From Pseudomonadota bacterium (GTDB lineage: Bacteria > Pseudomonadota > Gammaproteobacteria > Burkholderiales > Burkholderiaceae_C), in assembly GCA_030918015.1 (NCBI GenBank), contig JAUPTP010000042.1, positions 1-9,649 of the forward strand: a stretch of DNA of 9,649 nt, read 5' to 3'. The notes under the pieces are model-generated. The model saw nothing but the letters and a program-made list of their open reading frames with translations, was not told the DNA's origin and searched no databases. The translations under genes and the position numbers were made by a program. This document shows, in pieces, positions 1 through 7,562 of the stretch (positions are counted from its first letter, which is position 1; each line of letters starts with the position of its first letter).

Positions 1-129
1 CGCAGCCTGACGCAGAAGATGCTGCACGGCGCGATGGCCGAGCTGCACAACGCCGACCCGCAGCAGCGCGCGCAGATGATCGACGCGGTCACGCGGCTGT
101 TCCTGCGCGGCGAGAACCCGACCCGATGA
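1..129 (+). CDS. hemA: Glutamyl-tRNA reductase, C-terminal 42 residues (partial)
   Basis: An open frame enters from the left edge and ends at TGA 127-129, giving 42 residues. The segment contains [11 protein letters not shown] and ends in a helix with a short basic tail, which resembles the C-terminal dimerisation helix of glutamyl-tRNA reductase (GluTR). GluTR reduces Glu-tRNA to glutamate-1-semialdehyde, the first committed step of C5 tetrapyrrole synthesis in the cytoplasm. The identification also rests on context, since hemA directly upstream of prfA and prmC is a very common proteobacterial order. Its stop overlaps the prfA start by 4 nt (ATGA), which implies one transcript and translational coupling. 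The catalytic and NADPH-binding parts lie outside the window, so their integrity cannot be judged. Confidence 0.85.
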   Translation, partial: RSLTQKMLHGAMAELHNADPQQRAQMIDAVTRLFLRGENPTR

Positions 130-1208
130 CACCCTTCCTGCGCCAGCAGCTCGACCGCCAGATCCTGCGCCTTGCCGAACTCGACGCCGCCCTGGCCGAT
201 CCGCAGGTCATGGCCGACATCGGCCGGCTGCGCACCCTCACCCGCGACCACGCACGCGTCTCGGCGCTGGCCGGGCGCTGGACGCAGCTGCAGCAGCGCG
301 AGCGCGATCTGCAGGACGCCCGCGTGATGCTGGACGACGCCGATCTGGCCGAGATGGCGCGCGAGGAGATCGCGGCCGCCGAGGCCGACATCGCCCGGCT
401 CGACGCCGAGCTGCAGACGGCCCTGCTGCCGCGCGACCCGGACGACGACCGCAACGCCTTCCTCGAGATCCGCGCCGGCACCGGCGGCGACGAGTCGGCG
501 CTCTTCGCCGGCGACCTGCTGCGCATGTACCTGCGCCACGCCGAGCGCCAGGGCTGGCAGGCCGAGATCATGTCGGCGAACGAATCCGACCTCGGCGGCT
601 ACAAGGAAGTGGTCGTGCGGCTGGCCGGCGACACGGTCTATGAAGCGCTGAAGTTCGAGTCCGGCGGCCACCGGGTGCAGCGCGTGCCGGCCACCGAGAC
701 GCAGGGGCGCATCCACACCAGCGCCTGCACGGTGGCGGTGCTGCCCGAGCCGGACGAGGCCGAGGAGGTCACGCTCAACCCGGCCGAGCTGCGCATCGAC
801 ACCTTCCGCGCCAGCGGCGCCGGCGGCCAGCACATCAACAAGACCGACTCGGCGGTGCGCGTCACCCACCTGCCGACCGGACTGGTGGCCGAATGCCAGG
901 ACGACCGCAGCCAGCACCGCAACAAGGTCCGGGCGCTGGCGGTGCTGGCCGCGCGGCTGCGCGACAAGGAACGGCTGGAACGCCAGGCCCGCGAGGCCGC
1001 GACCCGCAAGGGCCTGATCGGCTCGGGCGACCGCTCCGACCGCATCCGCACCTACAACTTCCCGCAGGGGCGCCTGACCGACCACCGCATCAACCTGACG
1101 CTCTACAAGCTGGGCAGCATCATGGAAGGCGACCTGGACGAGGTCATCGCCGCGCTGAAGACCGCCCGCGCCGCCGAGCTGCTCGCCGAGATGGAGGCGC
1201 AGGCGTGA
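126..1208 (+). CDS. prfA: Peptide chain release factor 1 (RF1)
   Basis: This 360-residue protein has the standard RF1 length. RF1 reads UAA and UAG in the ribosomal A site and triggers hydrolysis of peptidyl-tRNA. The N-terminal ~100 residues are a charged helical domain. The stop-codon-reading tripeptide PAT is at residues 188-190, which marks RF1; RF2 carries SPF here. The catalytic GGQ is at 233-235 in the context [16 protein letters not shown], and its glutamine is the usual PrmC methylation target. The DRSQHRNK segment and a basic C-terminal domain are intact. The ATG at 126 overlaps the hemA stop, with only a weak GGCGAG-like Shine-Dalgarno about 10 nt upstream, so reinitiation after hemA is likely. 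The 3' end overlaps prmC by 4 nt, placing the enzyme that modifies RF1 on the same message. Confidence 0.98.
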   Translation: MTPFLRQQLDRQILRLAELDAALADPQVMADIGRLRTLTRDHARVSALAGRWTQLQQRERDLQDARVMLDDADLAEMAREEIAAAEADIARLDAELQTALLPRDPDDDRNAFLEIRAGTGGDESALFAGDLLRMYLRHAERQGWQAEIMSANESDLGGYKEVVVRLAGDTVYEALKFESGGHRVQRVPATETQGRIHTSACTVAVLPEPDEAEEVTLNPAELRIDTFRASGAGGQHINKTDSAVRVTHLPTGLVAECQDDRSQHRNKVRALAVLAARLRDKERLERQAREAATRKGLIGSGDRSDRIRTYNFPQGRLTDHRINLTLYKLGSIMEGDLDEVIAALKTARAAELLAEMEAQA

Positions 1209-2026
1209 CGACCGTCGCCGAGGCGCTGCGCCAGGCGCGTGCGCAGGGGCTGGACCGCGCGGACGCGATGGCGCTGCTCGGCGCGCTGCTGGCGCGCTCG
1301 CGCACCTGGCTGCTGACGCATGACGACGCGCCGCTCGACGCCGCGCAGCAGGCGCGCTGGCAGGACTGGCTGACCCGGCGTCAGGACGAGGTGCCTGTCG
1401 CCTATCTCACCGGCCAGCACGAGTTCCACGGCCTGATGCTGGCGGTCACGCCCGACGTGCTCGACCCGCGGCCCGACACCGAGACGCTGGTCGACTGGGC
1501 GCTGGAGGTGCTGGACGCGCTGCCGCCGGGCCGCGCGCTGGTCGATCTGGGCACCGGCAGCGGCGCCGTCGCGCTGGCGCTCAAGTCACGGCGGCCGGAT
1601 GCGCAGGTCAGCGCGGTCGACCTCAGCCCGGCGGCGCTGGCGGTGGCGCGCGGCAACGGCGAGCGGCTGGGCCTGGCGGTCGACTGGCATGAGGGCGCGT
1701 GGTTCGCGCCGCTGGCCGGGCGCCGCTTCGACCTGATCGTCAGCAACCCGCCCTACATCGCCGAGGGCGACGCGCACCTGCCGGCGCTGCGCCACGAGCC
1801 GCGCCTGGCGCTGACCTCCGGCGCCGACGGCCTGGACGCGATCCGCCAGATCGTCGCCGACGCGCCGGCGCATCTGGCGCCCGGCGGCTGGCTGCTGCTC
1901 GAGCACGGCCACGACCAGGCCGATGCGGTCGCCGCGCTGCTGCGCGCGGCCGGCTGGCAGGCGGTGGCACACCGCCAGGATCTGGCCGGCCACCGGCGCT
2001 GCACCGGCGCCCGCAGACCGGACTGA
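1205..2026 (+). CDS. prmC: Peptide chain release factor N5-glutamine methyltransferase
   Basis: PrmC (HemK) methylates the glutamine of the GGQ motif in RF1 and RF2 using S-adenosylmethionine, which raises termination efficiency. The protein has 273 residues, close to the usual ~277. An N-terminal helical domain is followed by the conserved [13 protein letters not shown] block. A Rossmann methyltransferase domain carries the SAM-binding DLGTGSG motif (D114 to G120) and the catalytic NPPY at 181-184. The start is taken as GTG 1205, which overlaps the prfA stop as GTGA and has a good Shine-Dalgarno (GGAGG, 1193-1197) 7 nt upstream. The frame is open upstream to about 893, but that part lies inside prfA and is a low-complexity frame shadow. 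The C-terminus ([13 protein letters not shown]) resembles the family's end, where the protein ranks the substrate with a basic tail. Confidence 0.97.
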   Translation: MTTVAEALRQARAQGLDRADAMALLGALLARSRTWLLTHDDAPLDAAQQARWQDWLTRRQDEVPVAYLTGQHEFHGLMLAVTPDVLDPRPDTETLVDWALEVLDALPPGRALVDLGTGSGAVALALKSRRPDAQVSAVDLSPAALAVARGNGERLGLAVDWHEGAWFAPLAGRRFDLIVSNPPYIAEGDAHLPALRHEPRLALTSGADGLDAIRQIVADAPAHLAPGGWLLLEHGHDQADAVAALLRAAGWQAVAHRQDLAGHRRCTGARRPD

Positions 2027-2135
2027 GCGGCGCGGTCTCTTGCGGTCCGCAGGCCGGCGCCGCCGCTTTGCCTTATAAATCGGCCCTGATTCCCGATCCT
2101 CCGATCCTCTTTTCCCACTCCTCCCGAATCACGCC
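2027..2135 (+). promoter_or_regulatory. prmC-grxD intergenic region with a possible internal promoter
   Basis: This 109-nt gap is the only sizeable one in the plus-strand gene run. It contains a perfect 7-bp inverted repeat, GCGGCGC 2027-2033 with GCGCCGC 2057-2063, followed by CTTTGCCTT. This could be a weak attenuator or terminator after prmC. Next comes an AT-rich element, TATAAA at 2074-2079, matching a sigma-70 -10 box at 5 of 6 positions. No convincing -35 sits 16-18 nt upstream. No purine-rich Shine-Dalgarno precedes the grxD ATG; the preceding bases are CTCCCGAATCACGCC. A separate grxD-ubiX promoter is plausible but not shown. Confidence 0.35.
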
Positions 2136-2450
2136 ATGAGCACCCACCAGCAGATCGACGACCTCGTCAAGGGCAACCCGGTTGTCCTGTTCATGAAGGG
2201 CACCGCCCAGTTCCCGCAGTGCGGCTTCTCCGGCCGCGCGGTGCAGATCCTGAAGGCCTGCGGCGTCAGCCAGATCACCACCGTCAACGTGCTCGAGGAT
2301 CCGGCGATCCGCCAGGGCATCAAGGACTACTCGAACTGGCCGACCATCCCGCAGCTCTACATCAACGGCGAGTTCGTCGGCGGCTCGGACATCATGATGG
2401 AGATGTACCAGGCGGGCGAGCTGCAGCAGCTGCTGGCCCCGAAGGCCTGA
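2136..2450 (+). CDS. grxD: Monothiol glutaredoxin, CGFS type (Grx4 family)
   Basis: This 104-residue cytoplasmic protein is near full family length (E. coli Grx4 has 115). CGFS glutaredoxins bind a [2Fe-2S] cluster between two monomers using the motif cysteine and glutathione, and pass clusters to target proteins, often with BolA. Visible hallmarks are K21, the CGFS motif at residues 29-32, the WPTIPQLY block with the cis-proline at 68-75, and the glutathione-binding GGSD at 82-85. The start at ATG 2136 gives the normal N-terminus, although no Shine-Dalgarno is visible. It lies 11 nt before ubiX and after the hemA-prfA-prmC run, so co-transcription with ubiX is likely. Confidence 0.97.
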   Translation: MSTHQQIDDLVKGNPVVLFMKGTAQFPQCGFSGRAVQILKACGVSQITTVNVLEDPAIRQGIKDYSNWPTIPQLYINGEFVGGSDIMMEMYQAGELQQLLAPKA

Positions 2451-2461
2451 GGGCAGACGCG

Positions 2462-3046
2462 ATGACCGCCCCGGTCACACGCCCGCGGCTGGTCGTCGGC
2501 ATCACCGGCGCGTCGGGCGCGGCCTACGGCGTGCGCCTGCTCGAGCGCGCGCGCGACCTGGGCGTGGAGACGCATCTGGTGGTCACGCCCTCGGGCGTGC
2601 TCAACGTGCATCACGAATGCGGCCTGGACCGGCGCGCGCTGGAGTCGCTGGCCGCGGTCGCGCATGCGCCCGGCGAGATCGGCGCCTGCATTGCCAGCGG
2701 CAGCTTCGACACCGCGGCGATGGTGATCGCGCCCTGCACGATGAAGACGCTGGCCGCGATCGCGCACGGCTTCGGCGACAACCTGCTGACCCGCGCGGCC
2801 GACGTGACGCTCAAGGAGCGCCGCCGCCTGATCCTGATGGTGCGCGAGACGCCGTTCAACCTCGCGCATCTGCGCAACATGACCGCCGTCACCGAGATGG
2901 GCGGCATCGTCTTCCCGCCGCTGCCGGCCTTCTACCACCGGCCGCAGACCATCGCCGAGCTGGTCGACGAGACGGTCGAGCGGGTGCTGCAGCTCGCCGG
3001 CATCGCCGCCGCCCGGCCGCAGGCCTGGGCCGGACTGCGCAGCTGA
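2462..3046 (+). CDS. ubiX: Flavin prenyltransferase UbiX
   Basis: UbiX joins a dimethylallyl group to reduced FMN to make prenylated FMN, the cofactor of UbiD decarboxylases. In ubiquinone synthesis this supports decarboxylation of 3-polyprenyl-4-hydroxybenzoate. The 194-residue protein has the Rossmann-like flavodoxin start VGITGASGA (residues 12-20), the TRAADVTLKERR block around 110-121, RETP at 128-131 (phosphate and prenyl site region), and FPPLPAFYHRPQ at 151-162 with the conserved tyrosine. It closely follows E. coli UbiX from memory. The start is ATG 2462, with GAGGG (2449-2453) 8 nt upstream and overlapping the grxD stop. The frame extends upstream to 2219 only as a shadow of grxD. 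No ubiD is visible in the window. Confidence 0.96.
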   Translation: MTAPVTRPRLVVGITGASGAAYGVRLLERARDLGVETHLVVTPSGVLNVHHECGLDRRALESLAAVAHAPGEIGACIASGSFDTAAMVIAPCTMKTLAAIAHGFGDNLLTRAADVTLKERRRLILMVRETPFNLAHLRNMTAVTEMGGIVFPPLPAFYHRPQTIAELVDETVERVLQLAGIAAARPQAWAGLRS

Positions 3047-3062
3047 TCCCGGCAGGCCCGCT

Positions 3063-3094
3063 CGTCCGGGGCAGACGGGCGTCCGCCCCGGACG
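3063..3094. terminator. GC-rich hairpin between convergent ubiX and yccA
   Basis: A perfect 10-bp inverted repeat (CGTCCGGGGC at 3063-3072 with GCCCCGGACG at 3085-3094) encloses a 12-nt loop. The loop can itself form a 3-bp GAC/GTC stem. It begins 17 nt after the ubiX stop and ends 4 nt before the yccA stop, so it is placed to end transcription from both sides. There is no T-run on either strand, so intrinsic termination may be inefficient or need Rho. Confidence 0.6.
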
Positions 3095-3098
3095 GACC

Positions 3099-3794
3099 TC
3101 AGTCGTCGTTGCCGCCGAAGATGCCCAGCAGCGACAGCAGCGACTGGAACACGTTGTACAGGCTCAGGTAGATGCCCAGCGTGGCGGTGATGTAGTTGGT
3201 CTCCTCGCCGTTCTCGATGCGCTTGAGGTCATAGAGGATGAAGGCCGAGAAGATGCCGATCGTCAGCACCGACAGCGTGATCATCAGCGCGCTCGACTGC
3301 AGGAAGATGTTGGCGATCCCGGCCACCAGCACCATGATCATGCCGATGAACAGGAACTTGCCCATCGACGACAGGTCGCGCTTGATCACCGTCGACAGCA
3401 TGGCCATGCCGAAAAAGATCAGGCCGGTGCCGGTGAAGGCGGTCATGATCAGGCCGGCGCCATTCGACAGGCCCAGCACCGTGCCGATCAGGCGCGACAG
3501 CATCAGGCCCATGAAGAAGGTGAAGGCCAGCAGCACCGGCACGCCGGCGGCCGAGTTCTTGGTCTTCTCGATCGCGAACATGAAGCCGAACGCGCCGGCC
3601 ATGAACACGATCAGACCGACCAGCGGCGACATCGCGCGGGTCAGGCCGGTGGCGACACCCAGCCAGGCGCCCAGCACGGTCGGGATCATCGACAGCGCGA
3701 GCAGCCAGTAGGTGTTGCGCATCACGCGGTTGCGCTCGGCGGCGCTGGGCATCGCGACAGACGCGAAGCCGTGGTTCTGGAACAGGTCGGACAT
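3099..3794 (-). CDS. yccA: Bax inhibitor-1/YccA family inner-membrane protein
   Basis: This 231-residue polytopic protein has about seven hydrophobic segments (near residues 28-49, 54-75, 83-104, 111-133, 144-165, 167-188 and 200-225), as expected of the BI-1/TMBIM family. The conserved YDLKRIENG near 188-196 carries the family's acidic site. In E. coli, YccA binds and modulates the FtsH membrane protease; the same role here is inferred. The start is ATG 3794, with a good AAGGAG (plus-strand complement at 3803-3808) 8 nt upstream. It yields the typical hydrophilic N-terminus with QNHGFASV. An upstream ATG at 3899 adds an arginine-rich stretch and is rejected. The gene converges on ubiX and is 125 nt downstream of the small exported protein gene. 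That gap shows no convincing promoter, only a weak 5-bp GC hairpin at 3900-3916. Confidence 0.92.
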   Translation of the reverse strand: MSDLFQNHGFASVAMPSAAERNRVMRNTYWLLALSMIPTVLGAWLGVATGLTRAMSPLVGLIVFMAGAFGFMFAIEKTKNSAAGVPVLLAFTFFMGLMLSRLIGTVLGLSNGAGLIMTAFTGTGLIFFGMAMLSTVIKRDLSSMGKFLFIGMIMVLVAGIANIFLQSSALMITLSVLTIGIFSAFILYDLKRIENGEETNYITATLGIYLSLYNVFQSLLSLLGIFGGNDD

Positions 3795-3919
3795 GACAGA
3801 GGCTCCTTCGGAGACAGCAGGGAACGGATCAGGGAATGATGCCCGGAGGGAGACGGACCCGGGACGGATCCGGCGCCGAGAGCGCACCCGCACGATCAAC
3901 GCGCGGACGCGGCGCGGTT

Positions 3920-4300
3920 TCAGGCCGCCGAACGCGGCGGACGCAAGGGGCCGTCGAGATACGGCGAGGCCTCGGGGCGTTGCCCGGCCGGCCAGGGCGC
4001 GCGCTGCAGGCCGCGGCTGAACGGCTGCGGCAGCAGTCCGGGCAAGGGCGGCACGTCGGCCAGCTCGGCGGCCGAGGACGCCAGATCGGCCTCGCCTTGC
4101 GGCGCATCCTGGGGCGGCTCCGGCGCAGCGACCCGGTCCCGCACCTCGGTGGCGAAGCAGACCGCCACCGGCATGGCGGCGCAGCGGGTGTTCATCTGTT
4201 CAGCCAGCGACACGGTCGCCAGGGCACCCCGTGCCCCGCCCAGCAGGCCGGCGCACAGCAGCATCAGCACAGCGAACAGGGACATCAGTCGACGGAACAT
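3920..4300 (-). CDS. Small exported protein of unknown function
   Basis: I do not recognise this 126-residue protein. It starts with a clear signal peptide: basic MFRR, a hydrophobic core to about residue 22, then GGARGALA with likely cleavage after A28. C16 is not in a lipobox, so it is not an obvious lipoprotein. The mature part has two cysteines (C40 and C48) that could form a disulfide. A proline- and alanine-rich tail of about 65 residues follows (PEPPQDAPQGE, then VPPLPGLLPQP). Codons are strongly G/C at the third position, which supports real coding over the antisense frames. A short GGAG lies only 3 nt before the ATG. A promoter-like TTCACG, 16 nt, TACACT (plus 4330-4335 and 4308-4313) lies so close that a transcript from it would be nearly leaderless. 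It sits 25 nt after the transglycosylase gene on the same strand. Confidence 0.65.
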   Translation of the reverse strand: MFRRLMSLFAVLMLLCAGLLGGARGALATVSLAEQMNTRCAAMPVAVCFATEVRDRVAAPEPPQDAPQGEADLASSAAELADVPPLPGLLPQPFSRGLQRAPWPAGQRPEASPYLDGPLRPPRSAA

Positions 4301-4325
4301 GGGCTCCAGTGTAGCGGAGCTGGCA

Positions 4326-4997
4326 TCACCGTGAAGGATGCGGGCTTGCCGCCAGCAGCGGAGAAGCGGTCACGGCGTCGGGGTGTTCCCAGCGCCGCCG
4401 CGCCGCCATCACCATGTCGGGGTAGGCCGCCTTGCCGCGGCTGCCGTTGTAGCGCCCCAGGGCCATGAAGAGATCGCCCCGCTCGCGGTCGAGGTAGTGG
4501 CGCAGGATCACGCAGCCGAAGCGCAGGTTGGTCTGCATGTGGAAAAGCCGCGAGGCATCGCCATCGCCGATCGTGCGCGCCCAGAAGGGCATGACCTGCA
4601 TGTAGCTGCGTGCGCCCACGCTGGAGATCGCGTACTTGCGGAATCCGCTCTCGACCTCGATCAGCCCGAGCACCAGCGCGGTGTCGAGCCCGGCGCGCCG
4701 GCTCTCGTACCAGACCGTCTCGAGAAACTCGCGGCGCACGTTGAAGTCGGACTTGCGCCGCGCCAGCCGCTCGCTCATCGCGCCGAGCCAGCGCAGGTGG
4801 GCCATGCGCGCCTCGGTGGAGACGAACTCGAGCTTCGGCGGCGCGCCGTTGCCGGCCACCGCCGCCGCCAGCGCGGTGCGCACCGCATCGGCCAGCGGCT
4901 CTTCCAGCTGGCCGCCGGCCCGGGCGGCAGGACTGGCACCCAGCCCGGCCAGCGCCGATCCGGCCCCGATCAGCCAGGCGCGGCGGCGGCAGCTCAT
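4326..4997 (-). CDS. Lytic transglycosylase (SLT domain), exported
   Basis: This enzyme likely cleaves the MurNAc-GlcNAc bond of peptidoglycan in the periplasm, leaving 1,6-anhydroMurNAc ends. The 223-residue protein begins with an export signal ([18 protein letters not shown], ending around ARA at 25-27). Its RRAWL resembles a twin-arginine motif. The SLT domain covers about residues 90-210. It shows the catalytic glutamate in EVES (E116-S117), then [16 protein letters not shown] (122-137), the [13 protein letters not shown] helix and the GRYNG substrate motif (191-195). Residue 131 is serine where most SLT proteins have glycine. The ATG 4997 overlaps the proS stop by 4 nt (ATGA), with GAAGG just upstream, so translation is probably coupled to proS. 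No peptidoglycan-binding or LysM domain is visible, so it is a minimal single-domain enzyme. Confidence 0.88.
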   Translation of the reverse strand: MSCRRRAWLIGAGSALAGLGASPAARAGGQLEEPLADAVRTALAAAVAGNGAPPKLEFVSTEARMAHLRWLGAMSERLARRKSDFNVRREFLETVWYESRRAGLDTALVLGLIEVESGFRKYAISSVGARSYMQVMPFWARTIGDGDASRLFHMQTNLRFGCVILRHYLDRERGDLFMALGRYNGSRGKAAYPDMVMAARRRWEHPDAVTASPLLAASPHPSR

Positions 4998-6739
4998 GCC
5001 TTCAGGCGGCCCTTCACGAAGGCGGCGACCTCCGCTGCAGCGACCTTGGTCGCGGCCTCGTCGCGGCGGCCCTGGTACTCGACCTGGCCTTCCTTCAGGC
5101 CGCGGTCGGACAGCACCACGCGGTGCGGCACGCCGATCAGCTCCCAGTCGGCGAACATCGCACCCGGACGCTCGCCGCGGTCGTCGAGCATCACGTCGAC
5201 GCCGGCGGCCAGCAGCTCGTCGTGCAGCGCGTCGGCGGCGGCCTTGACCTCGGCCGAGCGGTCGTAGCCGATCGGGCAGATCGCCACGGTGAACGGCGCG
5301 ATCGCGTCCGGCCAGATGATGCCGCGCGCGTCATGGCCCTGCTCGATCGCCGCGCCCAGGATGCGGGTCACGCCGATGCCATAGCAGCCCATCTCCATCA
5401 GCGCCGGCTTGCCGGTCTCGTCCAGGAAGGTCGCGTTCATCGCCTTCGAGTACTTGGTGCCGAGGTAGAAGACATGGCCGACCTCGATGCCGCGCTCGAT
5501 CGCCAGCACGCCCTGGCCGTCCGGCGACGGGTCGCCCTCGACGACATTGCGCAGGTCGGCCACCAGATCGGGCTCGGGCAGGTCGCGGCCCCAGTTCACG
5601 CCGGTCAGGTGGTAGTCGGCCTCGTTGGCGCCGCAGCAGAAGTCGCTCATCGCGGCCACCGTGCGGTCGGCGATGATCTTCACCGGCTTCTTCAGGCCGA
5701 CCGGGCCCAGGTAGCCGGGCTTGCAGCCGAAGTGCTCGTCGATCTCGGCCAGCGTGGCGAAGCGGAAGCCGGCCTTCAGGCCGTCGATCTTGCCGACCTT
5801 GACCTCGTTCATCTCGTGGTCGCCGCGCAGCAGCAGCAGCCAGACGGTCGAGCCAGCCGGATTGCCCTGCTCGTCGAGCTGGTCGGTGGCCAGCACCAGG
5901 CTCTTGAGCGACTTCGTCAGCGGCAGGCCCAGGAAGGCGGCGACGTCGGCGCAGGTGCTCTTGCCCGGCGTCAGCGTCCTCGTCATCTCGGCGGTCGGCG
6001 CGGCGCGCGGCGTGGCCGGGGCCACGGCCTCGGCCAGCTCGATGTTGGCAGCGTAGTCGCTGGTCGGGCAGTAGATGATCGCGTCCTCGCCGGTCTGGGC
6101 GATGACCTGGAACTCGTGGCTGAGATCGCCGCCGATCGCGCCGGTGTCGGCCGCGACCGCGCGGTACTGCAGGCCGAAGCGGTCGAAGATGCGCTTGTAG
6201 GCCGCGAACATCGTCTCGTAGCTCTTGGCCGCGGCCTCGGGGCTGCGGTCGAAGGAGTACGCGTCCTTCATCGTGAACTCGCGCCCGCGCATGATGCCGA
6301 AGCGCGGCCGGCGCTCGTCGCGGAACTTGGTCTGGATGTGATAGAAGTTCTTGGGCAGCTGCTTGTAGCTGCGCAGCTCCTGGCGCGCGATGTCGGTCAC
6401 CACCTCTTCCGAGGTCGGCTGGATGATGAAGTCGCGGTCATGGCGGTCCTTCACCCGCATCATCTCCGGGCCCATCTTGTCGAAGCGGCCGGTCTCCTGC
6501 CACAGCTCGGCCGGCTGCACCACCGGCATCAGGAGCTCGACGGCGCCGGCGCGGTTCATCTCCTCGCGGATGATGCCCTCGACCTTGCGGATCACCCGCA
6601 GCCCCATCGGCATGTAGTTGTAGATGCCCGCACCCAGGCGCTTGATCATGCCGGCGCGCATCATCAGCTTGTGGCTGATCACCTCGGCATCGGCGGGCGC
6701 TTCCTTCAGGGTGGCGATGAAGAACTGGGTGGCTTTCAT
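4994..6739 (-). CDS. proS: Prolyl-tRNA synthetase, bacterial type with editing domain
   Basis: ProS charges tRNA-Pro with proline and clears mischarged Ala-tRNA-Pro. The 581-residue length matches the bacterial form (E. coli 572), not the shorter eukaryote-like form. Class II motif 1 lies around residues 43-72 ([20 protein letters not shown]). PTSEE is at 108-112. Motif 2 is [25 protein letters not shown] (139-163), and motif 3 is GIGVTRIL (454-461). The roughly 180 residues between motifs 2 and 3 form the inserted editing domain. The C-terminal anticodon-binding domain includes [21 protein letters not shown]. The start is ATG 6739, giving the usual MKATQFF N-terminus, but the preceding CATCCCCC offers no Shine-Dalgarno. 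No clear promoter was found on this strand in the 145-nt divergent gap with rppH. A transglycosylase gene is coupled to its 3' end. Confidence 0.98.
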   Translation of the reverse strand: MKATQFFIATLKEAPADAEVISHKLMMRAGMIKRLGAGIYNYMPMGLRVIRKVEGIIREEMNRAGAVELLMPVVQPAELWQETGRFDKMGPEMMRVKDRHDRDFIIQPTSEEVVTDIARQELRSYKQLPKNFYHIQTKFRDERRPRFGIMRGREFTMKDAYSFDRSPEAAAKSYETMFAAYKRIFDRFGLQYRAVAADTGAIGGDLSHEFQVIAQTGEDAIIYCPTSDYAANIELAEAVAPATPRAAPTAEMTRTLTPGKSTCADVAAFLGLPLTKSLKSLVLATDQLDEQGNPAGSTVWLLLLRGDHEMNEVKVGKIDGLKAGFRFATLAEIDEHFGCKPGYLGPVGLKKPVKIIADRTVAAMSDFCCGANEADYHLTGVNWGRDLPEPDLVADLRNVVEGDPSPDGQGVLAIERGIEVGHVFYLGTKYSKAMNATFLDETGKPALMEMGCYGIGVTRILGAAIEQGHDARGIIWPDAIAPFTVAICPIGYDRSAEVKAAADALHDELLAAGVDVMLDDRGERPGAMFADWELIGVPHRVVLSDRGLKEGQVEYQGRRDEAATKVAAAEVAAFVKGRLKA

Positions 6740-6827
6740 GGGGGATGTTCGGTCCGCGGACGGGTACTGGGAAGAACCTCTGGACGGGCGACAGGAGCCC
6801 TTGTCCCTGCTCGGGTGATCCGCGGGG

Positions 6828-6855
6828 TTGCGCCGATCAGGCCCGGTGCAATAAT
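6828..6855 (+). promoter_or_regulatory. Candidate sigma-70 promoter of rppH
   Basis: TTGCGC (6828-6833, 3 of 6 matches to the -35 consensus) and AATAAT (6850-6855, 5 of 6 matches to the -10) are separated by 16 nt. Transcription would begin near 6862, about 23 nt before the rppH ATG at 6885. The short AT-rich patch from 6849 to 6884 stands out in GC-rich surroundings. A GGGG (6874-6877) 7 nt before the ATG may serve as the Shine-Dalgarno. Confidence 0.5.
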
Positions 6856-6884
6856 GGGTTCAACGTGAAAATTGGGGTCTGATT

Positions 6885-7499
6885 ATGCTCGACCGAGAAG
6901 GCTTCCGGCCCAACGTCGGCATCATCCTGCTCAACCAGCGGAATCAGGTGTTCTGGGGCAAGCGCATACGCACCCACTCCTGGCAGTTTCCGCAGGGCGG
7001 CATCAAGCATGGCGAGACGCCGGAGCAGGCGATGTTCCGAGAGCTCCACGAGGAAGTGGGGCTGCATCCTGAACATGTGCGCATCATCGCGCGCACACGA
7101 GACTGGCTGCGCTACGAGGTGCCCGAGCACTACATCCGGCGCGACGCGCGCGGTCACTACAAGGGACAGAAGCAGATCTGGTTCCTGCTGCAGCTCATGG
7201 GGCGCGACACCGACATGAACCTGCGGGCCACGACGCACCCCGAGTTCGATGCCTGGCGCTGGCACGACTACTGGGTGCCGCTGGACGTGGTGATCGAGTT
7301 CAAGCGGCAGGTCTACGAGATGGCGCTGACCGAGCTGGCCCGCTTCATCCCGGCCCGCCCGAATCACCACAACCGCTACCTGCGGCACGGCATGCGCTCG
7401 CTGCGCCGTGAAGAAGGAGGCGGGGAGCCGCGTGCGCAGACCAGCCTGCACACCGATCCGGCGCTGAGCGACCTGCCGCCGCTCGAGCTGAAGCTCTGA
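6885..7499 (+). CDS. rppH: RNA pyrophosphohydrolase (Nudix)
   Basis: RppH removes pyrophosphate from the 5' triphosphate end of mRNAs, exposing a monophosphate end that stimulates RNase E decay. The 204-residue protein opens with [16 protein letters not shown], typical of the family. It carries a complete Nudix box at residues 38-60 ([23 protein letters not shown]), with E53, E56 and E57 positioned to bind metal. WFLLQL and [25 protein letters not shown] follow as in E. coli RppH. The C-terminus extends about 30-40 residues beyond the E. coli enzyme, with a basic then proline/leucine-rich tail ([20 protein letters not shown]), as I recall for betaproteobacterial forms. It is divergent from proS and convergent with rnpB, so two RNA-processing genes face each other. 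Confidence 0.96.
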   Translation: MLDREGFRPNVGIILLNQRNQVFWGKRIRTHSWQFPQGGIKHGETPEQAMFRELHEEVGLHPEHVRIIARTRDWLRYEVPEHYIRRDARGHYKGQKQIWFLLQLMGRDTDMNLRATTHPEFDAWRWHDYWVPLDVVIEFKRQVYEMALTELARFIPARPNHHNRYLRHGMRSLRREEGGGEPRAQTSLHTDPALSDLPPLELKL

Positions 7500-7507
7500 G
7501 CCACGAC

Positions 7508-7540
7508 GGCGCCGGTCGCGCGCAATCCGCGGTCGGCGCC
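7508..7540. terminator. Strong hairpin between convergent rppH and rnpB
   Basis: A 13-bp stem pairs GGCGCCGGTCGCG (7508-7520) with CGCGGTCGGCGCC (7528-7540), using 11 Watson-Crick pairs and two adjacent G-T wobbles, with a 7-nt loop. It starts 8 nt after the rppH stop. A competing short hairpin, GCCCG/CGGGC, lies at 7538-7550. No T-run follows on the plus strand. On the minus strand the rnpB transcript passes TTTT (plus 7559-7562 reads GAAA/AAAA-like sequence) before reaching the hairpin. It is best read as a shared transcription or RNA-decay barrier. Confidence 0.55.
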
Positions 7541-7562
7541 CGAGTCGGGCATCTGCTGAAAA

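Noticed and set aside
893..1204. Extended N-terminus for prmC
   Set aside because: The extra residues are P/R/A/Q-rich shadow of prfA. GTG 1205 has a good Shine-Dalgarno and gives family length.
2219..2461. Extended N-terminus for ubiX
   Set aside because: It lies inside grxD in another frame; ATG 2462 has GAGGG upstream and gives the normal UbiX start.
3795..3899. Upstream start for yccA at 3899
   Set aside because: It adds an arginine-rich stretch unlike the family. The AAGGAG 8 nt before ATG 3794 decides the start.
3836..4468. Plus-strand frame opposite the small exported protein and transglycosylase 3' end
   Set aside because: The product is G/R/A/Q-rich with no signal or domain, while the minus-strand frames have signal peptides and family motifs.
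5123..6868. Long plus-strand open frame opposite proS
   Set aside because: It mirrors proS codons. The product is low-complexity, rich in A, R, H, L and V with no domain, a usual antisense artefact of GC-rich genes; proS itself shows all class II motifs.
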